Part shown: positions 47,000-60,680 of the stretch, one piece after another | Numbering within the stretch: the stretch's first letter is position 1 | Layout: the number at the start of each line of letters is the position of its first letter | DNA from: Isoetes taiwanensis | Lineage: Eukaryota > Streptophyta > Lycopodiopsida > Isoetales > Isoetaceae | Reading direction: 5' to 3' | NCBI GenBank assembly: GCA_021234155.1 | Contig: JAJEKV010000412.1 | Span: 162,069-226,068, forward strand | Length of the DNA: 64,000 nucleotides | Program-made: the position numbers and the translations under genes | The notes under the pieces: generated by a model | The model's input: the letters and a program-made list of their open reading frames with translations, nothing else | Databases searched by the model: none | Told to the model about the DNA's origin: nothing

Positions 47000-49450
47000 T
47001 GTTGCCCTGCTATGGCAACATGGCAAGGTGCCATCAAATCTTACTCATATTGCAGAAGAAAGAAGATACTATGTTGAAGAACCAAGTGAAGACATTGAAC
47101 TGGAATCAAGGCCACACATTGAGAGGATCTAAGCATCTAGAAGTTTGGAAGACCCCTGTGAAGTTTGCAAGCTATGAAAATGGTATTTTTCTCCTTCATG
47201 TTGTCATTTCTACTCTATTCCTTCACATTGATCTCATTTCCAACATACCATTACCCTTATTTTGTTTTTTGCATCTCCACACCCTATACCATTATTCATC
47301 TCACACATAGCCTCTTGTTCCATAGTTGACCTACCACTACCTAAGGCACAATTTCCAAGAAAGTTGTTACACCAAAGAGATTGCCTAGCATCAAGTTTCA
47401 TGTTACTATTCTTCACCACACCATTCCATTATCATGCACTTCACACCAAGTAGCTAAAGCTAAAAAAGCACTTTTTGCTAGCCAAAATAAAAAAAAAAGG
47501 GAAAAGCTAAGCACGAATTTGCCTAATCACCACTTCTAGGTGACATGGCATGATGGCTCGACACACATGTCATCACCTACAAAGCTACTTGGGTCCACCC
47601 ATTATTTGCTACTTCCATGTGTCATCCACCAAGTTGCCACCTAAGCAACAAGTGTCCACATCACCACATCACTCCACACCATTACATCACTCAACATCAT
47701 TACATCATTCTACATCATCACATCACTTTACATCATCAAATGATGACTAGGCAAGTTTTGACCAAACCCAAAAAGTTGGTCAACCATAAGATTGAAATGC
47801 TTGGAAAATGAGCATTAGCCTTGTTCTTCCTCCTTGCCACCTCATTCTAAACCTATTGCCAAAAAATCATTTTGACTAGGGGAAAAGATGGTTGCCAACC
47901 CTTAAGTGCCACATCATCATCATTTTTGCCACCTCACCAAGTCCCATGCCTAGTCACTCCATTTATTTTTCCCACAAAAAAATCAAAGTATTGCACTCAA
48001 AAATTTGATGATACCAGCTGGTAGCCCTCATGAAATCATGCCACCTGGCACAAACATTTTTCAAAAAAGAGTTTATATTGACCTTCTAAATGGCTTCCTT
48101 GGGAAACGTGCCTCATTGTAAAAAATGGTAAAACCTACCTACATCTACCCCCCATCTATCTACCCTCTCATCCTCTGCCAAGTGGCGTCCCCCCTGGCAT
48201 GCCAAGTCGAAACACGAGCCGAGCTTGGCGTGGGAGGAGACCACGTAATCAATAAACAGGAAAATGGATCTCTATTTATACCTTGGTCGACTTTTTCATT
48301 CCTGCCTGTGGGATAATTGTTCTTGAGAAAAACTCCGAACCCTAAAATCTAACTTGCCAAGAACCTGTTTTTTCTTCGATCGAACTAAGCAATCATTGCA
48401 TTGGCTAACCATTTTGTCCTGCTGCACACAAAGAAACACCCAAACCGACCAGAATCATAGCCAAGACTCTGAATTTGCCAAGATCCGGCCAGAAACAGAG
48501 TTTTTTAAAAAGGGGATTTGTTCGACAGAGAAATTTGTGGGCTTTTGCGCGATTCAAAGACGGCACCAAGAGTGAAGTCGGAATTGATGCTGAGAGATCC
48601 TCCTGCCTTAAGAAATCAATCCTGAGGCATATTATGATCGATTTGTATCCAAAAAATTCATGATTTGTGTATTTTAGAGATGTCCTGTTGATTGATCATC
48701 CTGATCATTAGCATGATATCAAATGTGATGACTCTGTTTCCAGTTGAATGAAAATCTGACCTTGGAAAATATCATTTGTTGCGTGTGCATTTGAATTAAC
48801 TTGAAAAATAAAAAAAAAACTACATATCTGTATCTGGTTGCATTCGAGGCTCTAGTTGCATTTAGTACAATCATTTGGGAAAGGAAAAGTTAGAAAAGAA
48901 AAAAAAAGGGGAGGATCAATCTCCTAATGTTTCAAAGTCTGTCTCATTCTTTCTATAGATATTTGATGCTTAGACATGTTTTTTAAATCACACACTGATT
49001 TTTTGACCTTGAAAACAGCATGCACCTATTGTGCAGGTCCTATGTTCACTGTCAAAATTTAGTTGAATAAAAAATTCATCATCATTTTCATTTGGCAAAA
49101 TTTAGTGCACTGTCCAGTCCATTGACTGGTTCCTGACTTAGTCAAGAATCAATATTCCTCACCAACTGTGGAGATTTTTTGCACAAACTTTCTACAACAC
49201 TTTTTACACATATCATGACATCATGCTATGCTTATTTGGGCTCAAAATGTCGGATGCATTGGTTTCTGTGCTTGTTTGAACAGGACTAGCTTTTTTAGCT
49301 TTAGGGAAACTAGTGAAATCTTGTTTTCTAGAGGTCTAAACACAGATATCCCAGCACAGAGTGATCACCTCAAGTGATCTGGAGGTCCTAGACCAAGACT
49401 ATTACTTCTTTGACCTGAGGTTGGTGGTTTAGCCAGGTTTGCCGTCAACA
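47000..49450 (+). repeat. LTR4 (2451 bp)
   Basis: TGTTG...CAACA between D2 and F2. It shares the LTR3-specific variants at about 47960-48023, so LTR3 and LTR4 look like the original pair of D2. Confidence 0.9.
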
Positions 49451-49453
49451 TTT

Positions 49454-49473
49454 TGGAGGTCCTACCGAGATTT
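49454..49473 (+). other. Primer-binding site of F2
   Basis: Identical to the site after LTR1. Confidence 0.75.
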
Positions 49474-49493
49474 CCACCGGTTTTCAAGAACTC

Positions 49494-50705
49494 ATGGCTC
49501 CTAGAGGAAGAAATGAACAACAAGAAGCCCCGTAATCATTGGAACCACAAGGAGAGTTTGTTGCTGTAACCGGTGGTGCAGCCAAATTGTGCAATCCCAC
49601 AAGATTTTGAGCTAAGTTTGCCCATTACTCCACCCATATTTGAACCAACTATGAATGCTAACCATTTTCTCGAAAAGTATTTGATGAATATTATAGAGAT
49701 TATGGTTGTAAAAGGGCTGTAGATTCTCCTCGAGTTTAAGAGATGCATGAAATCTGATGAGGCATATGCTTGGTGTGAGCATGTGACCTCGTTATGGGTA
49801 CCGATACATATGAGAGTCTTGTGCAGCAATTTTTGGCTAGGTTTGGCAAACTATCGCCCCTCAAGAATTAGCAAATGAGCTACAAACTTTTTGCATAAGG
49901 GCAGGTGAAAGTATCAACCACTATGTGGAGAGGTTTAGTGCATATTTGAGAAAATGCCAAAAGAGTCGTACCTACTCCCCACACTCTATTTCAGTAGCTG
50001 CTTTCATTAAAGGACTGTCACCAAGGCCTAAGGTGCAATGAAAGATGCTAAAAATTCAAAATCAGGAAGGTTTTGATACCATACACAAAGCTTTTGAAAA
50101 GGCAACTAAAATCTCTAATGATATGTCTTTTTCACCGATAATCATGTGAACCATTGTGCTTTGACCCTTTTATCCAGATTGTGAGCGGGGAGTATGAGCA
50201 TGTGCCTATGTATGCAAAGGCAAAAAGAAAGAAGAAAATCCAAAGATGAAGAAGCTACACCTAAAATCAGTGAATCCAAGAGTGAGATGGCCAAAATGTC
50301 TGAGACCATTGCAGAGCTAACCAAACAACTTTTGGAGTTGAAGAACAGCAAAAAAAAACTTATCCTCCTTGTGCACATTGTTTCAAAGATACTCATCCTT
50401 CTCGATATTTGCTATTCTGGGGCATGCTTAAAATGTGAAAAAAAAATGTCATTTTGGAAAGATCTGCCCTGCGGTGCAATTTCTGCAAGGAAATAGGTCA
50501 TCTTGAGGACAAATGTTTTGTTAAAGAATACTTTGACAAGCGTGACAAAGGCAAGAAATTGGAAGGGACATCCGCCATTAGGGTTTGTAGAGGAATATGA
50601 GGAGCAGGAGGAGATCATGGTGGTGCAAACAAGAAAAATGGTGGAAAGTGGAACACCTGCAGATAAAAGTATGAGCAAGAACATTCCTGTCAACAGAGAA
50701 GTTCA
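49494..50705 (+). pseudogene. gag: F2 gag, heavily frameshifted
   Basis: The ATG and first codons are as in the other units. A stop replaces the CAG/GAA codons near 49532, and more than a dozen indels sit at CTG/CAG sites up to about 50580 (for example CTGCCTG read as CACCG near 50133, CAGG as CGGGG near 50187). The first knuckle reads CLKCEKK, with an altered Gly. As with F1, many of these breaks may be reading errors. Confidence 0.78.
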
Positions 50706-51950
50706 GGTAATAGCTCCACCTCCTTTTGAGAAGTTTAATAAAAAGGACAAAGAGTTAGATGAGCTAGATATGATCCTAAAAAGTTCTAAAGTAAGCATAG
50801 ACCTCCTCACGCTTCTCATAATTGCACCTAGCTATAGAGAGAAAATATTGAGGTCTAATAATGTTGAACAAATTTCATTTGTTGATGTGCATGAGACAGA
50901 GAAAGTTATATTAACTCAAGAAGAAAAGATCAGGTGCCTTCACCCTTTCGCCTAGTTTAGGTAACTTGCATTTATCTAGAGTCTTGCTAGATGGAGGCTC
51001 TCCACTAAATGTTATGCCTCAAAGATGTAATGAAGAAGTGTGGTCTCTTTGTCACTCAACCATCACCTGTCATATTAAGGTCATTCTCCAATGCTAAAAT
51101 AAAACCCATAGGACTAGTGACAAAGGTGCCAATAGAAATTGAAGGTATAATTGTTGAGGCCAGTTTCATAGTTGTGGCTTTTGAAGATAATTGTGATGTG
51201 ACTGACATATATGACTTGTTGTTGGGAAGGAGATGGTTATCCACTGTAGATGCTAGACCTGTCTGGTCCAAAGGGCAGTGTACCATTTCAAATGGAGCAA
51301 GAACTGTAACTCTATACAACAAAACAGGTGATGCTAATCTGTACAACTTTATAGAACAAGACATGTTGATTGAAGATGAGCCAGGTGTGTTAAAAATGCT
51401 TATTTTCGCTGTTTGCAAACCAATAGAAATCATACCTACCTGTTTAGGTGACCTTAGCATGGAAGCAAATCTCAATAAAGGTGTATTGTGGTTTGATGGT
51501 GGAATTTCAATCAAATTGAATATAGCATCTTCTGCAGCTGTGATTAGAAACTGTGCCAATAAACTCTTATCCAAAGTTGGTAGAGTGCATGAAGGAATCA
51601 CTTCAAATATGGCCGAATATAAGGCACTCATAGCTGGCTTAGAAGAATCTTTGGCTTTAGGTTTGACTAACATATCTATCTTTGGTGATTCTCAATTGAT
51701 ATGCATGTGTCACGGAGAATACCAGACCAAAAAACCAAGACATGTGTCGAGCTCAAAGAAAGGGTACCGCAACTTCTAAGCAAGTTCAAGGCTTGGGAGA
51801 TCAAACATATACCTAGGGAGGAAAATTGTGAAGCGTGATGCACTTTTTAGTAACCCATGCTCCTCGACTATTTGGTCGAGGGAGCTATAAATGAAGATGA
51901 ATTAAACAAGGAAGATGCAACACAACTTTATCCTATTCTCGGTGATAGAT
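50706..51950 (+). pseudogene. pol: F2 protease and archaeal-type RNase H
   Basis: The protease core is at about 50979-51010, just after a broken patch (50935-50950). An open segment 51009-51779 carries LLLGRRWL and the RNase H residues of WFDGG, SNMAEYKAL and IFGDSQLI. The frame breaks at 51703-51770 and again at the HIPREENCEADAL region (GAAGCGTGATGCAC near 51830), all at CAG/CTG positions of F3. Confidence 0.82.
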
Positions 51951-53640
51951 GCACAAAGAAGAGAAGGAGGTAAAAGAGTTAACTATCAACAAAATGGACA
52001 GGTAAGAACACTTTCCTTGGAGATCTTTTTGATAGCAAAGATGAGGCTTCCTTAAAAGTTTTCTTTGAGAGTTGGAAAGATGTATTTGCCTGGGATTATA
52101 CAGAATTAGTGGGAGTGAGGACTGATATCTGTGAATTTGAAATAAAGATAAAAGAAGATGCTAAACCCGTAATGCAAAAACTCAGGAGAATAAATGCATC
52201 ACCGCTACCTTGATCGAGAGGAATTATTGAAGATGAAAGAAGCCGAGGTTATTAAAGAGATAACAAATCCTGACTGGGTCGTCTTGCATTGTTCCAGTAG
52301 AAAAGAAGAATAAGAGCATTAGGATTTGTATAGATTACAGGGATCTAAACAAGGCCACTATTAAAGATTGTTATCCATTACCATTTCTAGAAGAAGTGTT
52401 ACATGCAACTGCAGGGAAAGAAATATATTCTTTTTTAGATGGATTTTCGGGTTTCAATCAGATCAAGATAAAAGAGGCAGATCAAGCTAAGACCTCTTTC
52501 ATAACCCCTTGGGGTACTTTTGCCATGATGAAAATGCCATTTGGCTTGATGAATGCATCTGCTACCTTTCAAAGAGCAATGGATAAAATATTTCAAAGCA
52601 TGCCAATGTCAATCTTTAGAGTTTTCTTGGATGATTTGTGCCTAGGAACTTCTCTAACTAAACATATGGAGTTGCTGACAATGACAATGGAGTTGTGCAG
52701 GAAGGGTGGAGTGTGTTTGAATCCAAAGAAGTGTGTATTTCTCTGTTCTAAAGGTGAATTGCTGGGTCATGAGGTGTCTACTCAAGGAATCAAAGTATCT
52801 GAAGGAAAAATGGAGGCTTTGAAGAAATTAGCTCCACCTAAAACCCTAAAACAGGTGAAGAGTTTCATGGGCTTGACAAGTTTTTTGAGAATGTATGTGC
52901 CTAACTTTTCACACATCATAAGTCCTTTGGCAGCTCTGACACGTGTTGGCAAGTATAATAAGAGTGAGAGCAAATTTATTGCAATAGAATGGACAGATGA
53001 ATGCCAAGCTGCATTTGACCCCGTTGATAACTTCCATATGCCAATCGAGATTCTCAAAAACCACCAGACCTTGCTCAACCATTCCAGGCATATATCAGTG
53101 TCACTAGCAAAGCTGTAGGCATAGCACTCATGCAGAAACATGGGATAATATCTTTTGCCAGCAAAATTTGGTCTGATGCTGAGAACAGATACCCTAGAAT
53201 GGAAAAAGTGCAAATTTGGAATAATGTTTTTCCGCAAAGGCTTGGTCATATAGTTCAACACAATGAGGTGAAAGTAATGATACATCAAAATCCTATCCCC
53301 ATGTTGTTCCGTAAAAACTCGAGTAAGGCTAAATTATGTAGATGGGCATGCAAGATACAGGATTACAATTTAAAGGTTAGGACCGGCCAAAACAATCAAG
53401 AGTCCTAGTGATTATTTGACCAATAAGGTGTTTGAGTTTGAAGATTTTAATGGTTTAAGTACTGATGAAGTGTGTGAAATTGCTACTAACCTTGTGCTAT
53501 CTAGTAAAATGCAAGAGGACTGGCAGGATGAAATCATCAAGTTTCTCAAACATGAAGAGGTACCCGAAAACTTTTACAGCAAATGGGTTGAGAAGATTCA
53601 AAGAAAAAGCAAAAACATACGTAATGATTGAGAGGTATTA
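51951..53640 (+). pseudogene. pol: F2 reverse transcriptase and degenerate RNase H
   Basis: FAWDYTELVGV is near 52087. Segment 52396-53118 is open and holds SFLDGFSGFNQ, MPFGLMNASATF and the FLDD active site at 52624-52635, then the thumb. The RNase H block is frameshifted at 53020-53060 and about 53205-53225; its catalytic positions are non-acidic, as in F1. Linker to 53640. Confidence 0.82.
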
Positions 53641-54805
53641 TGTAAGATTGATCAATCTGGTGTTTTACTAAGGTGTGTTGATAGGTCAAGTCGAAGTTGA
53701 TTCTAGAAGCTTGCCATGAAGGAATTTGTGGAGGTCATTATGCAGCTGATACAACTGCAAAAAAGATACTCAGGTCTGGATATTACTGGCCCAGCTTGTT
53801 TAAAGATTGTTATGAGACTATCAGGAGATGCCATAAATGCCAGATACATGGAAAAAGAATTCTTCAGCCTGCTGCCTTGACTAGCATCACATCTCCAGGT
53901 CCATTCCAAACTTGGGGACTAGACTTCATAGGGCCTATACATCCAAATTCTCCCTCTCAAAGATGAATACATACTAGTGGCAACAGATTTTTTTTCACCA
54001 AATGGGCGTAAGTTGTCCCATTGAGACAAGCAAATGCTTCAACAACCGCTAGGTTCCTCCATGAAAACATTTGCACTAGATTTGGTATTCCTCCTAAAAA
54101 TAGTTTTCGACAGAGGCACACAGTTCATAAATGATGTGATCAGCAACCTCCTAAAAACCTTGAAAGTAAAGCATGTGAAAAGCTCAGCATACTACCCTCA
54201 GGGCAATGGCCAAGCTGAGTCCACCAACAAAGTTCTAAAAGGTATTCTCAAGAAGACAATAGAGGTACATAAAAAGGATTGGCACCTTAAATTACATGAT
54301 GCACTTTGGGCATATAGAACTACAATTAAAAATGCTACTAATCATACACCTTTTGCTCTTGTCTATGGTGTTGAGGTCTGTTATTCCAAAGTGGAACTAG
54401 AGTTGCCTTCCTTAAGGTTAGCTCTAAAGATTCAAATGCAGATGGAGGAAGCATACAAGGATAGGTTTGATAGGTTGCTCCATCTAGAAGAAGAGAGGTT
54501 TGAAGCAGAGAATGCCATCTTGCTTAAGAAGGCAAAAGATGCAAAGCAAAGATTCAAAGCCATTCACAAATTGCAAGGAAGTTTCAAAGAGGGGAGCTAG
54601 TTCTCAAATGGGACAAGGCAAGGGAAAAACACAAGGTAAATTTGACTGCTTATGGGAAGGGCCATACAAAATCTGTGGACAAGCAGGTACAAATTCTTAC
54701 TTCCTAGAAGATATCACAATAGGCCAGCAGCTCATGAACCCTATAAACATATTACATCTAAAAAGATATTGGCAACAACATATTTGTATGAGTTTGTTTG
54801 AATAA
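53641..54805 (+). pseudogene. pol: F2 integrase, frameshifted
   Basis: HHCC zinc motif and the first catalytic Asp (WGLDFIGPI) lie in 53697-53966. The other two acidic residues (DRGTQF, GNGQAEST) lie in 54034-54600. The GPY/F module and C-terminus (SLFE) lie in 54500-54805. Breaks at about 53960, 54010, 54100 and 54380 separate them. Confidence 0.85.
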
Positions 54806-55751
54806 GATAGCCATTTGGATAGTTAGCTACTTGAATTATTAGAGACACTAGCTTTAAAATTAATAGGTATGTTCCTTAAAGATGTGGGTGCTTGTGCTCT
54901 TTTGATGTTATTTTGAAATTACTTTCATAAAGTAAAAAAAAAAAAAAGAAAAGGAGAAAAAAAAGAAAAAAGAGAAAATAGGTTTTAACTTTGATATCTT
55001 GTGTGTATTATGATGTTGCAGGTTGAGATCACAGTCATGAAAGCCTAGGAGGAGTTGTTTTCTAACATATGTAGAACTTGCCATGACAGGTTCACCAGTC
55101 TGAATAATCTCCACCTGAGCAAATAGTTGCCCTCCAATTCATATCAGCCAGAATTCTTCATTGATGCAGGATCCCAAACAGCTAAACATGACTACAGTTA
55201 GCTGGGAGAACGTGGTACTGACATCATATATTTTTCCACACTGGCAGGTCCACCTGATACATTCCATCCATTTTCATCTGCCTTTGTTCCATTCTCATCT
55301 AGCCCTTGCTTCCCAAATCATTTTCAAAAAAGAGAGAACACAGCTTGCTACCTTCCATAAGCCTTCCATAAAGGTGGCTCAAGTTTTAGAAAAAGATAAA
55401 AATACTCCCAACTCAAGTCACTGTTCCTGCTCCACACATCTTTCAAGAGAAGTCAAACAAGTCAAGTCAGGTCACGAGTCAAGTCACTCTCAAAATCAAG
55501 TCCCTGTTCCAGCTCCATACAAACATCCTTCTGAAGACATTCACTTAAGCATCATTCACATTACTATGTCCATCTGCACAGACTTTCTCCAACTTCATTT
55601 CCATTTTTTTCATCTCTTTTTTATCACTTTTGCTGCCCATATTCTCAGAATTTTCATTCTCTTGCACTACCATCATTACTCTTCTGTCATATTCCATTTT
55701 TTGCTCACAAGGCTGAGGGGACCAGCCATTTCTTTTCCTTGTTTAGCATGA
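54806..55751 (+). other. F2 3' region
   Basis: Counterpart of 41328-42275, with an A-rich, G-interrupted tract at 54933-54975 and the 3' open frame 55161-55751. Confidence 0.5.
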
Positions 55752-58214
55752 TGTTGCCCTGCTATGGCAACATGGCAAGGTGCCATCAAATCTTATTCAT
55801 ATTGCAGAAGAAAGAAGATACTATGTTGAAGAACCAAGTGAAGACATTGAACTGGAATCAAGGCCACACATTGAGAGGATCTAAGCATCTAGAAGTTTGG
55901 AAGACCCCTGTGAAGTTTGCAAGCTATGAAAATGGTATTTTTCTCCTTCATGTTGTCATTTCTACTCTATTCCTTCACATTGATCTCATTTCCAACATAC
56001 CATTACCCTTATTTTGTTTTTTGCATCTCCACACCCTATACCATTATTCATCTCACACATAGCCTCTTGTTCCATAGTTGACCTACCACTACCTAAGGCA
56101 CAATTTCCAAGAAAGTTGTTACACCAAAGAGATTGCCTAGCATCAAGTTTCATGTTACTATTCTTCACCACACCATTCCATTATCATGCACTTCACACCA
56201 AGTAGCTAAAGCTAAAAAAGCACTTTTTGCTAGCCAAAAGAAAAAAAAAAAAGGAAAAGCTAAGCACGAATTTGCCTAATCACCACTTCTAGGTGACATG
56301 GCATGATGGCTCGACACACATGTCATCATCTACAAAGCTACTTGGGTCCACCCATTATTTGCTACTTCCATGTGTCATCCACCAAGTTGCCACCTAAGCA
56401 ACAAGTGTCCACATCACCACATCACTCCACACCATTACATCACTCAACATCATTACATCATTCTACATCATCACATCACTTTACATCATCAAATGATGAC
56501 TAGGCAAGTTTTGACCAAACCCAAAAAGTTGGTCAACCATAAGATTGAAATGCTTGGAAAATGAGCCTATTAGCCTTGTTCTTCCTCCTTGCCACCTCAT
56601 TCTAAACCTATTGCCAAAAAATCATTTTGACTAGGGGAAAAGATGGTTGCCAACCCTTAAGTGCCACATCATCATCATTTTGCCACCTCACCAAGTCCCA
56701 TGCCTAGTCACTCCATTTATTTTGCCACAAAAAATCAAAGTATTGCATTAAAAATTTGATGATACCACCGGTAGCCCTCATGAAATCATGCCACGGCACA
56801 AACATTTTTCAAAAAAGAGTTTATATTGACCTTCACCTAAATGGCTTCCTTTGGGAAACATGCCTCATTGTAAAAATGGTAAAACCTACCTACATCTACC
56901 CCCATCTATCTACCCTCTCATCCTTCGCCAAGTGGCGTCCCCTCGGCATGCCAAGTCGAAACACGAGCCGAGCTTGGCGTGGGAGGAGACCACGTAATCA
57001 ATAAACAGGAAAATGGATCTCTATTTATACCTTGGTCGACTTTTTCATTCCTGCCTGTGGGATAATTGTTCTTGAGAAAAACTCCGAACCCTAAAATCTA
57101 ACTTGCAAAGAACCTGTTTTTTCTTCGATCGAACTAAGCAATCATTGCATTGGCTAACCATTTTGTCCTGCTGCACACAAAGAAACACCCAAACCGACCA
57201 GAATCATAGCCAAGACTCTGAATTTGCCAAGATCCGGCCGGAAACAGAGTTTTTTAAAAAGGGGATTTGTTCGACAGAGAAATTTGTGGGCTTTTGCGCG
57301 ATTCAAAGACGAAGTACCTGAAGAGTGAAGTCGGAATTGATGCTGAGAGATCCTCCTGCCTTAAGAAATCAATCCTGAGGCATATTATGATCGATTTGTA
57401 TCCAAAAAATTCATGATTTGTGTATTTTAGAGATGTCCTGTTGATTGATCATCCTGATCATTAGCATGATATCAAATGTGATGACTCTGTTTCCAGTTGA
57501 ATGAAAATCTGACCTTGGAAAATATCATTTGTTGCGTGTGCATTTGAATTATCTTGAAAAATAAAAAAAAAACTACATATCTGTATCTGGTTGCATTCGA
57601 GGCTCTAGTTGCATTTAGTACAATCATTTGGGAAAGGAAAAGTTAGAAAAAAAAAAAAAGGGGAGGATCAATCTCCTAATGTTTCAAAGTCTGTCTCATT
57701 CTTTCTATAGATATTTGATGCTTAGACATGTTTTTTAAATCACACACCGATTTTTTTGACCTTGAAAAACAAAGATGCACCTATTGTGCGTGTCCTATGT
57801 TCTGGCGTCAAAATTTAGTTGAATAAAAAATTCATCATCATTTTCATTTGGCAAAATTTAGTGCACCTTTATCCAGTCCATTGACTGGTTTCTGACTTAG
57901 TCAAGAATCAATATTCCTCACCAACTGTGTGGAGATTTTTTTGCATGCAGACTTTCTACAACACTTTTTACACATATCATGACATCATGCTATGCTTATT
58001 TGGGCTCAAAATGTCGGATGCATTGGTTTCTGTGCTTGTTTGAACAGGACTAGCTTTTTTAGCTTTAGGGAAACTAGTGAAATCTTGTTTTCTAGAGGTC
58101 TAAACACAGATATCCCAGCACAGAGTGATCACCTCAAGTGATCTGGAGGTCCTAGACCAAGACTATTACTTCTTTGACCTGAGGTTGGTGGTTTAGCCAG
58201 GTTTGCCATCAACA
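55752..58214 (+). repeat. LTR5 (2463 bp)
   Basis: TGTTG...CAACA between two full units, F2 and F3. It has TTTTGCC and GCATT near 56716-56775, like LTR1 and LTR2. A noisy patch at 57740-57960 contains small insertions absent from the other LTRs. Confidence 0.9.
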
Positions 58215-58217
58215 TTT

Positions 58218-58237
58218 TGGAGGTCCTACCGAGATTT
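58218..58237 (+). other. Primer-binding site of F3
   Basis: Identical to the site after LTR1. Confidence 0.75.
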
Positions 58238-58259
58238 CCACCTGGTTTTCGAAGAACTC

Positions 58260-59460
58260 ATGGCTCCTAGAGGAAGAAATGAACAACAAGAAGCCCAGTA
58301 ATCATTGGAACCACAAGGAGTACCTGTTGCAACTGTGGTGCAGCCAAATTGTGCAATCCCACAGTATTTTGAGCTAAGTTTGCCCATTACTCCACCCATA
58401 TTTGAACCAACTATGAATGCTAACCATTTTCTGAAAGTATTTGATGAATATTATAGAGATTATGGTTGTAAAAAGGGCTGTAGATTCTCTGAGTTTAAGA
58501 GATGCATGAAATCTGATGAGGCATATGCTTGGTGTGAGCATGTGACCTCAGTTATGGGTACTGATACATATGAGAGTCTTGTGCAGCAATTTTTGGCTAG
58601 GTTTGGCAAACTATCTGCCCCTCAAGAATTAGCAAATGAGCTACAAATTTTTTGCATAAGGGCAGGTGAAAGTATCAACCACTATGTGGAGAGGTTTAGT
58701 GCATATTTGAGAAAATGCCAAAAGAGTCAGGTACCTACTCCCACACTCTATTTCGTAGCTGCTTCTGTCACCAAGGCCTAAGGTGCACATAAAGATGCTA
58801 AAAATTCAAAATCAGGAAGGCTTTGATACCATACACAAAGCTTTTGAAAAGGCAACTAAAATCTCTAATGATATGTCTTTTCTGCCTGATAATCATGTGA
58901 ACCATTGTGCTGACCCTTTTTATCCAGATTGTGAGCAGGAGTATGAGCATGTGCCTATGTATGCAGTGCAAAAAGAAAGAAGAAAATCCAAAGATGAAGA
59001 AGCTACACCTAAAATCAGTGAATCCAAGAGTGAGATGGCCAAAATGTCTGAGACCATTGCAGAGCTAACCAAACAACTTTTGGAGTTGAAGAACAGCAAA
59101 AAAACTTATCCTCCTTGTGCACATTGTTTCAAAGATACTCATCCTTCTGATATTTGCTATTCTGAGGGGCATGCTTAAAATGTGGAAAAAAAGGTCATTT
59201 TGGAAAGATCTGCCCTGTGTGCAATTTCTGCAAGGAAATAGGTCATCTTGAGGACAAATGTTTTGTTAAAGAATACTTTGACAAGCAGGACAAAGGCAAG
59301 AAATTGGAAGGGACATCTGCCATTAGGTTTGTAGAGGAATATGAGGAGCAGGAGGAGATCATGGTGGTGCAAACAAGAAAAATGGTGGAAAGTGGAACAC
59401 TTGCAGATAAAAGTATGAGCAAGAACATTCCTGTCAACAGAGAAGTTCAGGTAATAGCTC
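58260..59460 (+). pseudogene. gag: F3 gag with two CCHC knuckles
   Basis: Largely readable: 58305-58781 and 58783-59178 are open. A stop near 58300 (CCCAGTAATC where D1 has CCCCAGAATC) follows the start. An 11-bp deletion near 58764 removes part of FIKGLSP and shifts the frame. An inserted GAG-like change near 59162 breaks the frame before the knuckles (59178-59260). Confidence 0.82.
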
Positions 59461-60680
59461 CACCTCCTTTTGAGAAGTTTAATAAAAAGGACAAAGAGTT
59501 AGATGAGCTAGATATGATCCTAAAAAGTTCTAAAGTAAGCATAGATCTCCTCACGCTTCTCAGAATTGCACCTAGCTATAGAGAGAAAATATTGAGGTCT
59601 AATAATGTTGAACAAATTTCATTTGCTGATGTGCATGAGACAGAGAAAGTTATATTAACTCAAGAAGAAAAAGATCCAGGTGCCTTCACCTGCTCAGCTA
59701 GTTTAGGTAACTTGCATTTATCTAGAGTCTTGCTAGATGGAGGCTCTCCACTAAATGTTATGCCTCAGCATGTAATGAAGAAGTGTGGTCTTGCTGTCAC
59801 TCAACCATCACCTGTCATATTAAGGTCATTCTCCAATGCTAAAATAAAACCCATAGGACTAGTGACAAAGGTGCCAATAGAAATTGAAGGTATAATTGTT
59901 GAGGCCAGTTTCATAGTTGTGGCTTTTGAAGATAATTGTGATGTGACTGACATATATGACTTGTTGTTGGGAAGGAGATGGTTATCCACTGTAGATGCTA
60001 GACCTGTCTGGTCCAAAGGGCGATTGTACCATTTCAAATGGAGCAAGAACTGTAACTCTATACAACAAAACAGTGATGCTAATCTCAGACAACTTTATAG
60101 AACAAGACATGTTGATTGAAGATGAGCCGGTGTGTTAAAAATGCCTGTTTCTGTTTGCAAACCAATAGAAATCATACCTACCTGTTTAGGTGACCTTAGC
60201 ATGGAAGCAAATCTCAATAAAGGTGTATTGTGGTTTGATGGTGGAATTTCAATCAAATTGAATATAGCATCTTCTGCAGCTGTGATCAGAAACTGTGCCA
60301 ATAAACTCTTATCCAAAGTTGGTAGAGTGCATGAAGGAATCACTTCAAATATGGTCGAATATAAGGCACTCATAGCTGGCTTAGAAGAATCTTTGGCTTT
60401 AGGTTTGACTAACATATCTATCTTTGGTGATTCTCAATTGATATGCAGACAGGTCACTGGAGAATACCAGACCAAAAACCAAGACATGTCAGAGCTCAAA
60501 GAAAGGGTACTGCAACTTCTAAGCAAGTTCAAGGCTTGGGAGATCAAACATATACCTAGGGAGGAAAATTGTGAAGCAGATGCACTTTGCAGAACCATGC
60601 TCCTCGACTATTTGGCTGAGCGAGCTATAAATGAAGATGAATTAAACAAGGAAGATGCAACACAACTTTATCCTATTCTG
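59461..60680 (+). pseudogene. pol: F3 protease and complete archaeal-type RNase H
   Basis: Protease: LLDGGSP near 59734 and LLLGRRWL near 59967. Breaks at 60020-60130 shift the frame. The segment 60132-60848 then contains the whole RNase H in one frame, with all four acidic residues: Asp36 (WFDGG), Glu76 (NMVEYKAL), Asp100 (IFGDSQL) and Asp150 (NCEADAL). This is the clearest copy of the domain and proves it lies upstream of RT. Confidence 0.87.
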
